A stretch of 64,000 nucleotides of DNA, from contig NZ_FNQV01000009.1 of NCBI RefSeq assembly GCF_900107735.1, forward strand, positions 1 to 64,000, given 5' to 3'. The notes below the pieces were generated by a model. That model was not told the DNA's origin and did not search any database. It saw only the letters and a program-made list of their open reading frames with translations. The DNA comes from Bowdeniella nasicola. Lineage in GTDB: Bacteria > Actinomycetota > Actinomycetes > Actinomycetales > Actinomycetaceae. Positions 23,014-33,500 of this stretch are shown in pieces. A program made the translations under genes and the position numbers. Numbering within the stretch: position 1 is the first letter of the stretch; each line of letters begins with the position of its first letter.

Positions 23014-23207
23014 GACGACCTTTCGTGGGTTCCACCGTGCAGTTTAGCGCCAAACTTCAATAGGATCTGTTCGCATCCACTCCTCTAGATTGAGGCAGAT
23101 CACCGCTATCCGCTATGAATGCGTCACTGTAACCACGGCCTGCTTGCTTATGGCCCCTGACCTAGACTGGGGTGGTCGTAGTAATACCTGTCTCACAAGG
23201 AGAGTGT
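23014..23207. promoter_or_regulatory. divergent pheS / defence-operon intergenic region
   Basis: These 194 bases separate the leftward pheST operon from the rightward defence operon and must hold both promoters. Candidate elements for the defence operon are TAGACT (23163-23168) or TAATAC (23182-23187), but no -35 at good spacing stands out. AAGGAG (23197-23202) is a good ribosome site for GTG 23208. I see no terminator, T-box or tRNA. Confidence 0.5.
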
Positions 23208-26027
23208 GTGAGCACTGCAGCTCCCGTGGCGAACTCCGCTCCAAACGTTGCTCCTGGGTCGGTTGTTCGAGTGCGAGACGAGGATTGGCTTGTCACTGGA
23301 ACCGAAGCAACCGCGTCCGGCACCCTCATCCAAGTCCGCGGTCTGACTGAGCTGGTTAGAGGCACCGAGGCCGCTTTCTATTCCGATCTCGACCGAATTG
23401 AAGTTGTTGACCCCCGTAACGCAAAGATCATCGCGGATGACACTCCCCGCTACCGCAAGACACGACTTTTTCTCGAGACGACTCTTCGCAAGACCCCCGA
23501 GCCGGCTACCTCAGCCGCTCTGACAGTTTCCACCGGAATGCTGGCCGAGCAACTCAACTATCAGCGGATCGCGGTCGCCAAAGCGCTCGATCCCACGAAC
23601 ATCCGTCCTCGCATTCTCATTGCAGACGCCGTGGGTCTCGGTAAGACTCTCGAGATCGGCATGATCCTGTCGGAACTCGTCGCTCGCGGACGCGGTGACA
23701 ACATCCTGATCGTGACTCCTCGGCACGTCCTGGAGCAGATGCAGCACGAAATGTGGTGCCGTTTCGCCCTGCCATTCGTGCGCCTCGACTCGCAAGGCAT
23801 CCAGCGGATCCGTCAACAGATACCGGCGACCCGCAATCCCTTTACCTACTTCAAGCGCGCCATCATCTCGATCGATACTCTCAAGACGCCCCGCTACCGC
23901 GAGCATCTCAAAAGGCGACGCTGGGACGCCGTTGTCATCGACGAATCGCACAACCTCACGAACACCGGAACCCTGAACAACGAGCTCGCACGTATCCTCG
24001 CTCCGCGGACAGATGCCCTAATCCTCGCCTCTGCGACCCCTCACAACGGAAAGAACGAATCCTTCGCCGAGCTCATCCGGCTCCTTGATCCAACTGCTGT
24101 GAGCCCGGATGGCGAGATCAATGAAGAAGCAGCGCGCAAGCTCATCGTGCGCCGCCACCGCTACAGCCCCGAGGTCGCATCCGAGGTGGGGACCGATTGG
24201 GCGGAGCGTGCCGAGCCGTTGAACCTCCTGGTTGATGCCTCACCCGCAGAGAATGCCGTTGCTCAGGATCTCGCAGACACCTGGCTCTATTCGAAAACCA
24301 CGTCACCGTCGTCGAACCATCTTTTCGGTTGGACCCTTGCCAAGGCCTTCTTGTCGTCTCCTGCAGCGCTGCGCGAAACGATCGAAAGTCGGCTCCAGCG
24401 CATCGACGTATCGGGCGATCAATCCGCGAGCGCCGATCGCGAGGTTAGCGCCCTGAGAAGACTCCTCATATTGGCCGAGGAAGCTGACGAATCAGTGAGC
24501 GCGAAGTTTGAAGCTCTTGTCGACCATCTGAAGGACAAGGGGGTTGGCCGAGGCTCGGATACCCGTGCCGTGGTGTTCGCGGAACGAATCGCTACGCTCA
24601 AATTCCTGCAAGAGACTCTTCCGAAGAGTCTAGGTCTGCCCGCTGGCGCCATCGGTCTGCTGCACGGCGGCTTGAGCGATGTTGAGCAACAGGAGATTGT
24701 GGAGGACTTCAAACGGGGCACGTCCGAACTTCGAGTTCTCGTTACGGGCGATGTGGCTTCCGAAGGCGTGAACCTGCACGCGGAGTGTCACCTTCTCGTG
24801 CATTACGACATTCCCTGGTCGCTGATCCGGATCGAACAGCGCAACGGTCGCATCGATCGCTACGGACAACGACACACTCCAGAGATCGCTACGCTCCTGC
24901 TGCAACCGGACTCGGAAAAGTTCTCGGGTGATATTCGAGTGCTCACTCGGCTGGTCGAAAAAGAGCATGAGGCGCACAAGATTCTGCCAGACGTGGCATC
25001 GATCATGGGGAAGAACTCCATCAAAGCGGAGGAAGATGCCATCGCCAAGATGCTCGCCGAAGGCCGGGACATCGAGGAGACGATCCCAGAACCTGTTGGT
25101 GATTTCTTTGATGAACTCCTTGCGGGGCTTGACGGGGACGAGGATTCCTCGAACCTTTCTGATGTCGTCGTCACGTCTAACGGTCGGCAACTCTTTGATT
25201 CAGATCTTGAGTTCCTTTCCCAAGCACTTGGTGAAGCATTCGGCGACCCCTACGAGAAGGTCGATTGGGTGGTCGACGACGAGCACGACGTCGCTAGCCT
25301 CACTCCCCCGGCAGACCTGCGGAGGCGACTGACATTCCTTCCCCAGGATTACTTGAAAGAGCGCCGAGTCGCGGATTCGCTTCGGCTGGCAACGTCACCC
25401 GCTACGGGCAAACGCTCGCTGCTGAGCGCTCGGCAGTCTGACGAGACCAACTGGCCGGCAGCACATTTCCTTGGGCCGTTACACCCCGTTCTGGACTGGG
25501 CCTCCGATCGGGCGCTCGCGTCAATGGCGCAAAACGAAGTCCTCGCCATACGCGGGGACGTGGAATCTCCAGAGTTCCTACTATTAGGCACCATCACCAA
25601 TCAGCGCGGTCAACTCCTCAATCGCACTTTCATGACAGTCTCGGACGGCTTCGCTCACCCGATCCGGGACATCGGAGAGTACTTGGAGTCAATCGGGTTG
25701 ACATCGAGAGCTGCCAATCCCGGTCCCGTGGACACAGCCGATCTCGGCTCACTCGTTGGTCCGGCTATTGATGCCGCGGAGGGCCACTTGGGCATGATGT
25801 ACGACGGCCTCGCAAACCAGTCCGCTTCCCTCTTGGCTGACTGGCTCAAGCGTGCAGAGGAATGGAATGCGGAGGCTGCGGGGCTAGTTCAGCGCCGTGA
25901 GGTTCAGGATCGTCGGGAACGCGTTCGTGTGGAACAGGAACTGGCTCGGCAAATGGCTCCTGCGCAGAGCATCATTCGTCCACTACTTGTCGTCGTTCCG
26001 CGCGAAGGAACTGGAGGCGCAGCATGA
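23208..26027 (+). CDS. SNF2-family helicase, DISARM DrmD-like
   Basis: A 939-residue superfamily 2 helicase/translocase, first gene of the defence operon. Walker A is AVGLGKTLE (residues 141-149), motif II is DESH (245-248), motif III is SATPHN, and the helicase C-terminal part ends with IEQRNGRIDRYGQ (542-554). About 385 further residues have no motif I recognise. The order SNF2 helicase followed by an adenine methylase matches class 1 DISARM (drmD-drmMI). The GTG at 23208 follows AAGGAG by five bases. The stop overlaps the next start (ATGA). Confidence 0.85.
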   Translation: MSTAAPVANSAPNVAPGSVVRVRDEDWLVTGTEATASGTLIQVRGLTELVRGTEAAFYSDLDRIEVVDPRNAKIIADDTPRYRKTRLFLETTLRKTPEPATSAALTVSTGMLAEQLNYQRIAVAKALDPTNIRPRILIADAVGLGKTLEIGMILSELVARGRGDNILIVTPRHVLEQMQHEMWCRFALPFVRLDSQGIQRIRQQIPATRNPFTYFKRAIISIDTLKTPRYREHLKRRRWDAVVIDESHNLTNTGTLNNELARILAPRTDALILASATPHNGKNESFAELIRLLDPTAVSPDGEINEEAARKLIVRRHRYSPEVASEVGTDWAERAEPLNLLVDASPAENAVAQDLADTWLYSKTTSPSSNHLFGWTLAKAFLSSPAALRETIESRLQRIDVSGDQSASADREVSALRRLLILAEEADESVSAKFEALVDHLKDKGVGRGSDTRAVVFAERIATLKFLQETLPKSLGLPAGAIGLLHGGLSDVEQQEIVEDFKRGTSELRVLVTGDVASEGVNLHAECHLLVHYDIPWSLIRIEQRNGRIDRYGQRHTPEIATLLLQPDSEKFSGDIRVLTRLVEKEHEAHKILPDVASIMGKNSIKAEEDAIAKMLAEGRDIEETIPEPVGDFFDELLAGLDGDEDSSNLSDVVVTSNGRQLFDSDLEFLSQALGEAFGDPYEKVDWVVDDEHDVASLTPPADLRRRLTFLPQDYLKERRVADSLRLATSPATGKRSLLSARQSDETNWPAAHFLGPLHPVLDWASDRALASMAQNEVLAIRGDVESPEFLLLGTITNQRGQLLNRTFMTVSDGFAHPIRDIGEYLESIGLTSRAANPGPVDTADLGSLVGPAIDAAEGHLGMMYDGLANQSASLLADWLKRAEEWNAEAAGLVQRREVQDRRERVRVEQELARQMAPAQSIIRPLLVVVPREGTGGAA

Positions 26028-29000
26028 GCGAGTTCGATTCGATAGTCAACGTCGAAGAGTGGATCAGCGAGCATTACTTCACCGCCGACAAAGGCGCTAC
26101 GTTCGCGAGCGCACAGGCGGACCTCGTTAAGACCTGGAAGGCCGATAAGGCGGACGGGTACTCCACGCCGATCACCCGGTTCTCCTCCCAACGCGCAGAC
26201 CTTCAAGCGAAACTCGCGACCCTCGACGAAGCTGGCGAGGATGCGATCCTTGACGTTTCCGCACAGCTGCGTGGAGTTCTTGGCTTCGGGCAGCAGCCAG
26301 AGATTCTCACGTTTGAGCGTGGCAGCACGGATTACGAAATCACCGGAGTGGTCCTTGGAGGCGACCGTGAGGTCCTGTGGCTGACGGCTACCCCTGCCGA
26401 GAGCATCGATGATGTTTTTACTTCGTCATATCTGATTGGCGTCCATCGGGTCGATGGCAAGGATCGACTTGAACCAATTGGGAAGGTGCTCTCGGAGCTC
26501 TATCTCTCCTCGCCTTCGCCACAATTCATCGTTGTTTCTGCTGGTTCCTATCTCTTCTTGACGGACCGTGAGCGCTGGCCGGAAGGCCGCTATCTCGGCG
26601 CTGATGTTCAACTCGTAGCCGAGAGAAACGACGCGAAGGACAAGGGCGAGATCAACCGCTTTCTCTCGATCTTCTCGAGGAACTCTCTCGTCCCGGACTC
26701 TGACGGCACTATCTGGTGGAATGTACGCCTGGAGGAATCTCGTGAGCACGCCGTCGGTGTTTCAAAGGATCTCCGCGATGGCATTCGTGAATCGATCGAG
26801 ATCATCGCGAACGACGTTCTGGTTCGGCGAACTGCTCGTGGGCTAAGCAATGATGACCTTGATGGCCAGGAACTCGCTCGACAGTCGCTGCGCTATCTGT
26901 ACCGGATTCTCTTCCTGCTTTACGCCGAGGCTTCCCCCGAACTTGGAGTCCTTCCGAAAGGTGCCGGCGAGTACGACGCCGGGTATGGACTGGATCGGCT
27001 ACGCGAACTCATTCAGGTCGAGCTTTCCAGCTACCACTCTCGTAGCGGCACTCACATATATGAATCGCTCGCCTTACTGTTCCAACTCGTCAATGGCGAT
27101 CACCCGTCGCAACGTCGGTCTGGCACCGAATCGGACGAAACTGAAGGTCTCACCTTCGAGCCACTCAAAGCTGACTTGTTCCAACCCGAGGCGACCTCGC
27201 TCATCGATGACGTGGGATTGTCGAATGCTGAGCTCCAACGCGTTCTTGAAAGACTCTTACTCTCCAAGCGTTCATCCAATGACCGTGGTTTCATCTCCTA
27301 CGCCAATCTAGGCATCAACCAGTTAGGCGCGGTCTATGAAGGACTGATGAGCTATACAGGATTCATTGCCAAGGAAGACCTACGAGAAGTCGCCAAAGAC
27401 GGGGACGCATCTGCTGGCTCGTGGGTGGTTCCCGTACACCAGGCAGATGACATTGAAAATCGACACCTCGTCACGCGTCTTGATGACGTCACAAATACCC
27501 GTAAACCGGTACTCCATAAGAAGGGCAGCTTCGTTTTCCGGCTCGCTGGTCGTGAGCGGCAACAGTCAGCGTCGTTCTACTCACCGGAAGTGATAACCCG
27601 ATTCGTCGTATCACAGGCGCTCGAGGAATTGTTGACAGAGGACACAGCCGCCGACGACATCCTAAAGCTCACCGTCTGCGAGCCAGCGCTCGGATCTGGC
27701 GCCTTCGCTCTCGAGGCTGTGAGGCAACTAGCGGCCGAGTACCTGGAGCGGAAGCAGAAGGAGCTCGGGGAAGAGATATCTGCAGAGGACTATCCACTCG
27801 AGCTGCAGAGGGTGAAGGCCCACATCGCCCTTCACCAGATCTACGGAGTGGATCTCAATGCCACAGCAGTCGAACTCGCGGAGGTTTCGCTGTGGCTCGA
27901 CACGATGCTTCCTGGGCTTCACGCGCCATGGTTTGGTCTCCATTTACGGCGAGGCAACTCCCTCATCGGGGCCAAACGAGCGGTCTATTCTCCCCAACAA
28001 GTTGCGAAGAAGCTGTACCTAACCGAAGCCCCGCGTGACGTCCCGCTTAGTGGTCTCGCGAACGCAGCGCTCGATGGGGCTGACAACGCTATCGCTGATG
28101 GGATCCATCATTTCCTCCTGCCTAGCGAAGGTTGGGGTGCCGCGGCGGATGCCAAGGAGCTAAGGGGCATCGCAGACGACGAAGTGAAACGCCTCAAGGA
28201 ATGGGTGCGCTCGATCCGGGTCAAACTGTCCAAGGCTCAGGTGAAAGAGTTGAAGGGGCTCGCTAAACGGGTCGAGACTTTATGGCGGTTTGTCCTCTAC
28301 CGACTTTCAATAGCCGAGTCGGAAGCTCGAAGGTTCATTGACTACTGGCCGCATCGTCGCGAGTTCACTCAGAACAGAATCACTCGCGAACAGATCGAAT
28401 CGAGTCTTCGTGATCCCAACGGGGCGTATATGCGCCTACGCCGAGTGATGGACGCATGGTGCGCCCTCTGGTTCTGGCCACTTCAAACGGAGATCAATCC
28501 ACCCAGTTTGGAGAAATGGATCGAAGCATTAAAAGACATCCTTGGAACTCATGTTGATGCCACCCAGCCAACGTTCTCTTCAGCATTAACGTGGGACGAT
28601 CTGGGCGAGGCTGAAACGCTAGATCTTGAGCTTGCGGGATCGGCGGACACAACTCGACTGTCGGACGCATACCCATGGCTAAGAGTTTGTGACAGCGTAG
28701 CAAAACGCCAGGGTTTCTTCCATTGGGAACTGGACTTTGCCTCCGTCTTCTCGAATGGTGGGTTCGACCTTCAAGTCGGAAATCCGCCTTGGGTGCGCCC
28801 TCGATCCGACATGGACGCTCTATTTGCAGAGACCGACGTTTGGTTCCAACTCGCACACCGCCCCACCCAGGCAGCAAAGCGAACGCGTCAGCAACGTGCC
28901 CTCGAGCAACCAGGAGCTCGGGAATCAATCATCGAAGCTGCCCCGGAGATACCGGTGACCGCCGCATTCCTTGGATCTCCAAGTCAGTACCCGCTACTGA

Positions 29001-30580
29001 GAGGGTTGCAGCCTGATTTATATCGGTCCTTTATGTCAAAGACCTGGCAGAATATGGCAGCTATTGGCGTAGTTGGCCTCGTTCATCCAGAATCGCACTT
29101 GACGGAGAAGAAGGCCGGTGCGCTGCGCAGAGAGACCTACTCACGTCTGAGAAGACACTGGCAATTCCTGAATGAATTAATGCTCTATGAGATCAGCAAC
29201 CATGTAGTATACGGCATTCATATCTACGGGCCCCGTCTTGAACGCGCTTCCTTCATCACTGCAAGCTCGCTCTACCATCCCGAAACCGTCACCCGATCTC
29301 TCAAACATGATGGCAGCGGCGAAATCCCTGGCTTGAAGGATTCAAACAACGAGTGGGACCGTCGTCCGCATGCAGAGAGGCTCATCCGAGTCGACAACGA
29401 CGTATTGGAAGCTTGGGCAAGCATCTCAGACAAACCTGGCACACCTGCCGAGGAGGCAACGATGCTCTATCCCGTGAACCGAGCGAGTACAGAGGTGCTG
29501 AACAAGCTCGCTCATGCCCCACGAGTCCGGAATCTTCATCTCCAGTTCTCGCGCGGTTGGGACGAAGCAATGGACCGTAAGAGGGGATATTTTGAGGTTG
29601 GAAGCAAGGTAAACGTGTCATGGGATGACGTCATCTTGCAGGGTCCTTTCTTCAGCATTGCCAACCCATTCTTTCAAGAAGCCAATCCCTCGATGCGGAG
29701 CAATCGGGACTACACCGAATTGGACCTAGAAGTGCTACCGTCCAACTTCATTCCGCGCACAAGCTACCAGCCAAATCGGGATGGCGATGTCGATTACGAC
29801 TCCAACTACGGCACTTGGACACTCCCTGATGGTTCCAAGAAGCCCGTCAGAGACTTTTACCGCCTAGCTTGGCGCAATATGGCTGCCGTCACTGGAGTTC
29901 GCACGTTCTATCCAACGGTAATACCTCCTGGAGCAGCGCACGTGCACGCCGTCTATTCTGCCGGCGGCTTCGCGAATGCAACCGAACTCTTAGGGCAACT
30001 AGGAATTGGCGCGTCACTTCCGACCGACTTTATGGTGAAAGCGGGTGGAGCATCGAAAATCAGCTTTGATCTCCTCGAGCTGATGCCCCGGTTTAATGTA
30101 GGTTCTCCTGCCTCCTCCATCATCGTCGGGCACGCTTCTCGTCTAGTGTGCGTCTCTTCTGTTTTCGCGGAACTGTGGGAGGAAGCTATGGGCACGCCGT
30201 GGACTTCAGCCTCTCCCGAACGCAACGCCCGCGAGCGCCGCCAACTCTTGGTTGAGCTCGATGCACTCGCAGCCCTGGAACTAGGCATCACCGCGGATGA
30301 GCTCTGCACGATCTATCGAACACAGTTCTCGGTTCTTCACCACCGCTACGAAAAAGTTGACCGTTACGACGCGAACGGGCGAAAGGTCCCGAGGGAAATC
30401 GTGAAGCTGTGGGAAAAGGTAGGCGACGAAGGCCTCACGCGCGATGACCGGACGTGGACACACCCTCAATCTGGCGTGACGTACACGTTCGAACTGCCGT
30501 TCGTTTTGCTGGACCGCGAGGAAGACATGCGTGCGGCTTACGCTAAGTTCGAGCCCCTTCTCCACAAGGACCCTGAATGA
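26024..30580 (+). CDS. large N6-adenine DNA methyltransferase, DrmMI-like
   Basis: A 1518-residue class I methyltransferase. The AdoMet-binding motif I is CEPALGSGAF (552-561), the adjacent motif YGVDLNATAVELAEVSLWL supplies the acidic ribose contact, and catalytic motif IV is NPPW (920-923), which indicates adenine-N6 specificity. Motif I and motif IV are about 360 residues apart because of a large insertion, as in Eco57I/PglX-like enzymes. The first 540 residues are a helical region of unknown role; the C-terminal 500 residues probably recognise the target. In DISARM-type systems such an enzyme marks self DNA. I see no PD-(D/E)XK nuclease in this protein. Overlaps both neighbours by ATGA. 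Confidence 0.87.
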   Translation: MSEFDSIVNVEEWISEHYFTADKGATFASAQADLVKTWKADKADGYSTPITRFSSQRADLQAKLATLDEAGEDAILDVSAQLRGVLGFGQQPEILTFERGSTDYEITGVVLGGDREVLWLTATPAESIDDVFTSSYLIGVHRVDGKDRLEPIGKVLSELYLSSPSPQFIVVSAGSYLFLTDRERWPEGRYLGADVQLVAERNDAKDKGEINRFLSIFSRNSLVPDSDGTIWWNVRLEESREHAVGVSKDLRDGIRESIEIIANDVLVRRTARGLSNDDLDGQELARQSLRYLYRILFLLYAEASPELGVLPKGAGEYDAGYGLDRLRELIQVELSSYHSRSGTHIYESLALLFQLVNGDHPSQRRSGTESDETEGLTFEPLKADLFQPEATSLIDDVGLSNAELQRVLERLLLSKRSSNDRGFISYANLGINQLGAVYEGLMSYTGFIAKEDLREVAKDGDASAGSWVVPVHQADDIENRHLVTRLDDVTNTRKPVLHKKGSFVFRLAGRERQQSASFYSPEVITRFVVSQALEELLTEDTAADDILKLTVCEPALGSGAFALEAVRQLAAEYLERKQKELGEEISAEDYPLELQRVKAHIALHQIYGVDLNATAVELAEVSLWLDTMLPGLHAPWFGLHLRRGNSLIGAKRAVYSPQQVAKKLYLTEAPRDVPLSGLANAALDGADNAIADGIHHFLLPSEGWGAAADAKELRGIADDEVKRLKEWVRSIRVKLSKAQVKELKGLAKRVETLWRFVLYRLSIAESEARRFIDYWPHRREFTQNRITREQIESSLRDPNGAYMRLRRVMDAWCALWFWPLQTEINPPSLEKWIEALKDILGTHVDATQPTFSSALTWDDLGEAETLDLELAGSADTTRLSDAYPWLRVCDSVAKRQGFFHWELDFASVFSNGGFDLQVGNPPWVRPRSDMDALFAETDVWFQLAHRPTQAAKRTRQQRALEQPGARESIIEAAPEIPVTAAFLGSPSQYPLLRGLQPDLYRSFMSKTWQNMAAIGVVGLVHPESHLTEKKAGALRRETYSRLRRHWQFLNELMLYEISNHVVYGIHIYGPRLERASFITASSLYHPETVTRSLKHDGSGEIPGLKDSNNEWDRRPHAERLIRVDNDVLEAWASISDKPGTPAEEATMLYPVNRASTEVLNKLAHAPRVRNLHLQFSRGWDEAMDRKRGYFEVGSKVNVSWDDVILQGPFFSIANPFFQEANPSMRSNRDYTELDLEVLPSNFIPRTSYQPNRDGDVDYDSNYGTWTLPDGSKKPVRDFYRLAWRNMAAVTGVRTFYPTVIPPGAAHVHAVYSAGGFANATELLGQLGIGASLPTDFMVKAGGASKISFDLLELMPRFNVGSPASSIIVGHASRLVCVSSVFAELWEEAMGTPWTSASPERNARERRQLLVELDALAALELGITADELCTIYRTQFSVLHHRYEKVDRYDANGRKVPREIVKLWEKVGDEGLTRDDRTWTHPQSGVTYTFELPFVLLDREEDMRAAYAKFEPLLHKDPE

Positions 30581-33500
30581 GCGAATTGTTGCCGACGCGC
30601 CTAGCTTCGCAGATCACCCATGGTCTGACGGACTATCTCGCGACGACGTTCGCCTTGTCTAACACAGGCGCGCAGCGCGCTGTCAACGAGTTCCTGACAT
30701 CCGGAAATACCGGCATGTTCAAGGGACCCTTCATTCGGCTACGTCTCCCCTACGAGCCATCGACGATTGATCCCCGTTCCGCACTCGAGTACCTACCCGA
30801 GGGTTTCGTCCCGTACGGTCACCAAGCGGCGGCATTCGCACGGCTCAAAGCGCAATCCCCTAACGGCGGGTTCCGTCGGCCGGAACCCATAATCGTCACC
30901 ACAGGTACTGGCTCCGGAAAGACCGAAGCGTTCCTTTATCCGATTCTCGACCATGTCCTGCGGGCACAGGCCGCCGGGATTTCAGGCATCAAGGCACTCA
31001 TTCTCTACCCGATGAATGCCCTCGCGAACGATCAGGCACATCGATTGGCGGAGTTGCTTTCTTCCGACGCTCGTCTGAGCAGCGTGCGGGCAGGTATCTA
31101 TACAGGAGAAGAGGGACCGGAATCCTCCCGGGTCACACCAACGTCCCTCATTACTGATCGCTACGTGATGCGCACAGACCCGCCAGACATCTTGCTCACG
31201 AACTACAAGATGCTCGACATGCTGCTCCTCCGTGAGGAAGACTCCGCGCTGTGGGAGGAGTCTGCAACATCGTTGCAGTACCTCGTACTCGATGAATTCC
31301 ACACCTATGACGGGGCTCAAGGAACCGACGTCGCCATGCTCTTGCGGCGCCTCGGTGCACTACTGAAGTCGTATTGGCCAAGCGACCTTTCGCAGCTGCC
31401 TTACCCACCGACCGAAGAGGATCGCAAGCGCCCCCTCGGACGGATCACACCCGTCGGAACCTCAGCGACCCTCGGCTCCGGCGACGGAGGAGAAGCAATG
31501 CTTCACTTCGCGCACACGGTTTTCGGTGAAGAGCTCGAACCGTCCGCTCTCGTCACCGAAAGCAGGATGAGTTTCGAGTCGTGGCGAGCCCTGTCACCAG
31601 AATCGGAATCCGGAACTCCGGTAGCGACTGACGTCATTTACGGGCAGATCCCCGAACTCCTCAAGCAGGTTCATGAGACCCCGGTTGATGACCTCCCCGA
31701 GCTACTCACCCGGAAGCTCTTCGAGACTCCCCCAGCGAATCTTCTTGCCGGCGTGCGGCACCACCCACTGATCGAACAGCTCGCGTGTATCACTGTCAAT
31801 GCCGTACACATCCGCGACATTGCGTATGAGCTGTTCCCCGATCGAGTCGGAACAATCTCGCACGCCGAAGTCACCGAGTTCGTCGAGATTCTTGTCGCGT
31901 ACCTTTCACATATCCGCGCGCGGTCCGGCCGGGAGGCTCTCGGAGTAGAAACCCACCTCTGGGTGCGAGAGCTCAGCCGGATTGACGCCGCCGTCGACGT
32001 CGGCCACGTCTACCGGTGGAGCGACGACGGTGTTGCCGACGATGACACCGCTCTGTACCTACCGGCGGTCTATTGCCGCCATTGCGGCAAATCTGGGTGG
32101 GGAGCAATCACCACGGCTATCGATGATGAGATTGGGACGGCTCCGTCGAAGATCCGCGAAGAGGCCGCGCGGCGTTCCTCTAGCTTCCGCGCGCTCATGC
32201 ATGCAGCCGGCGAAGCAGACGCTGCACTAAACGAAGGCCAGAACTCCCGCTCGATTCGCGAAACCAACCTCCGCTTCTTCCACACCGTGGATCGCAAACT
32301 CACCACCAATCTTCCGGACTCGAACGATCGCGATTTCCAGGAAGGGCGAATCATCCCAGTCCTCACGCATACGGGACCGACCGCTGGCGACCAATCCACC
32401 GACCAAGCCTGCCCCGCGTGTTTTGCTCCCGATGCCATTCGATTCGTCGGGTCTGCGATCGCGACCCTGACCTCGGTGGCAATCTCGAACATGTTCGGAA
32501 ATGCCGAACTCGATGCCGGCGAGAAGAAGGCGCTGGTCTTCACCGACTCCGTCCAGGACGCTGCCCACCGCGCGGGGTTTATCCAATCGCGAGCCCACAC
32601 GTTTGCGCTCCGCTCCCAGATCCGGCGGACCTTCACTGAAGGTGAGGTCAAGACCCTTGCCCAAGTCGCGGATGACGCCCTCGGACTCGCTCGCTTCGGC
32701 GACGCTGACGAGAAATACGCGATCATTCCGCCAGAACTTGTTGAGCGTCCCGGTTTCAGGGAGTTCTGGGCCGTTGGAGCCGATGCCCGTGCCGTAGCGA
32801 GTGCCCGCAATCGGGTCCTCAAGCGATTTCAGTTCGATGCTGCGCTCGAACTCGGTCTCCAATCGAGGCTCGGCCGTACCCTCGAGCTCACGGGATCCCT
32901 CGTGGCCGAAGTGGATATGCCCCCCACCCTCATCCTCGATATCGCGAACGAGCTGTGGGACTCACTGGGTGTCCTTGATGTTGCTCGTCCTACCGACACG
33001 CAGTTCCTCGCGTGGGTCCGCGGTCTTCTTATCCGCATGCGGATTCAGGGCGGCATCTTCCATCCCTGGTTGGGTCGCTATATCCGTTCCCACGGTCGGC
33101 GTTACCACCTTTGGGGCGGTCGCTATCGAAACGAAGGAATGCCAGCGTTTCCGGCAGGCCGACCGGCACCGGCATTCCCGATCGTTGGAGCAACACCATC
33201 TGACTCGGGTCTCGACCCGGTTGGCCCACGGTCTTCGTGGTACGCCGACTGGACCTCACGTGTTCTCAGCATTCCGAAAGATGACGGCGGCCGTCTCGCT
33301 TCAGCGCTGCTGCCGGCCCTTGCAGAGAACGACCTGTTGAAGAAGTGCGAAACCGAAACCTCCGCTACGGTGTACGCGCTCGACCCACACAGCATTTTCC
33401 TATCCGTGCCGACGGATCAAGGGCTTGCAGACCGCGACAACTCGCTGCAATGCACCGTGTGCCAAACCAAACTCTTCGGCACTCTCAACACCGTCAAGCA

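Noticed and set aside
23014-23207. T-box riboswitch or tRNA gene upstream of pheS
   Set aside because: No T-box core sequence, specifier loop or cloverleaf could be found; the gap is short and divergent.
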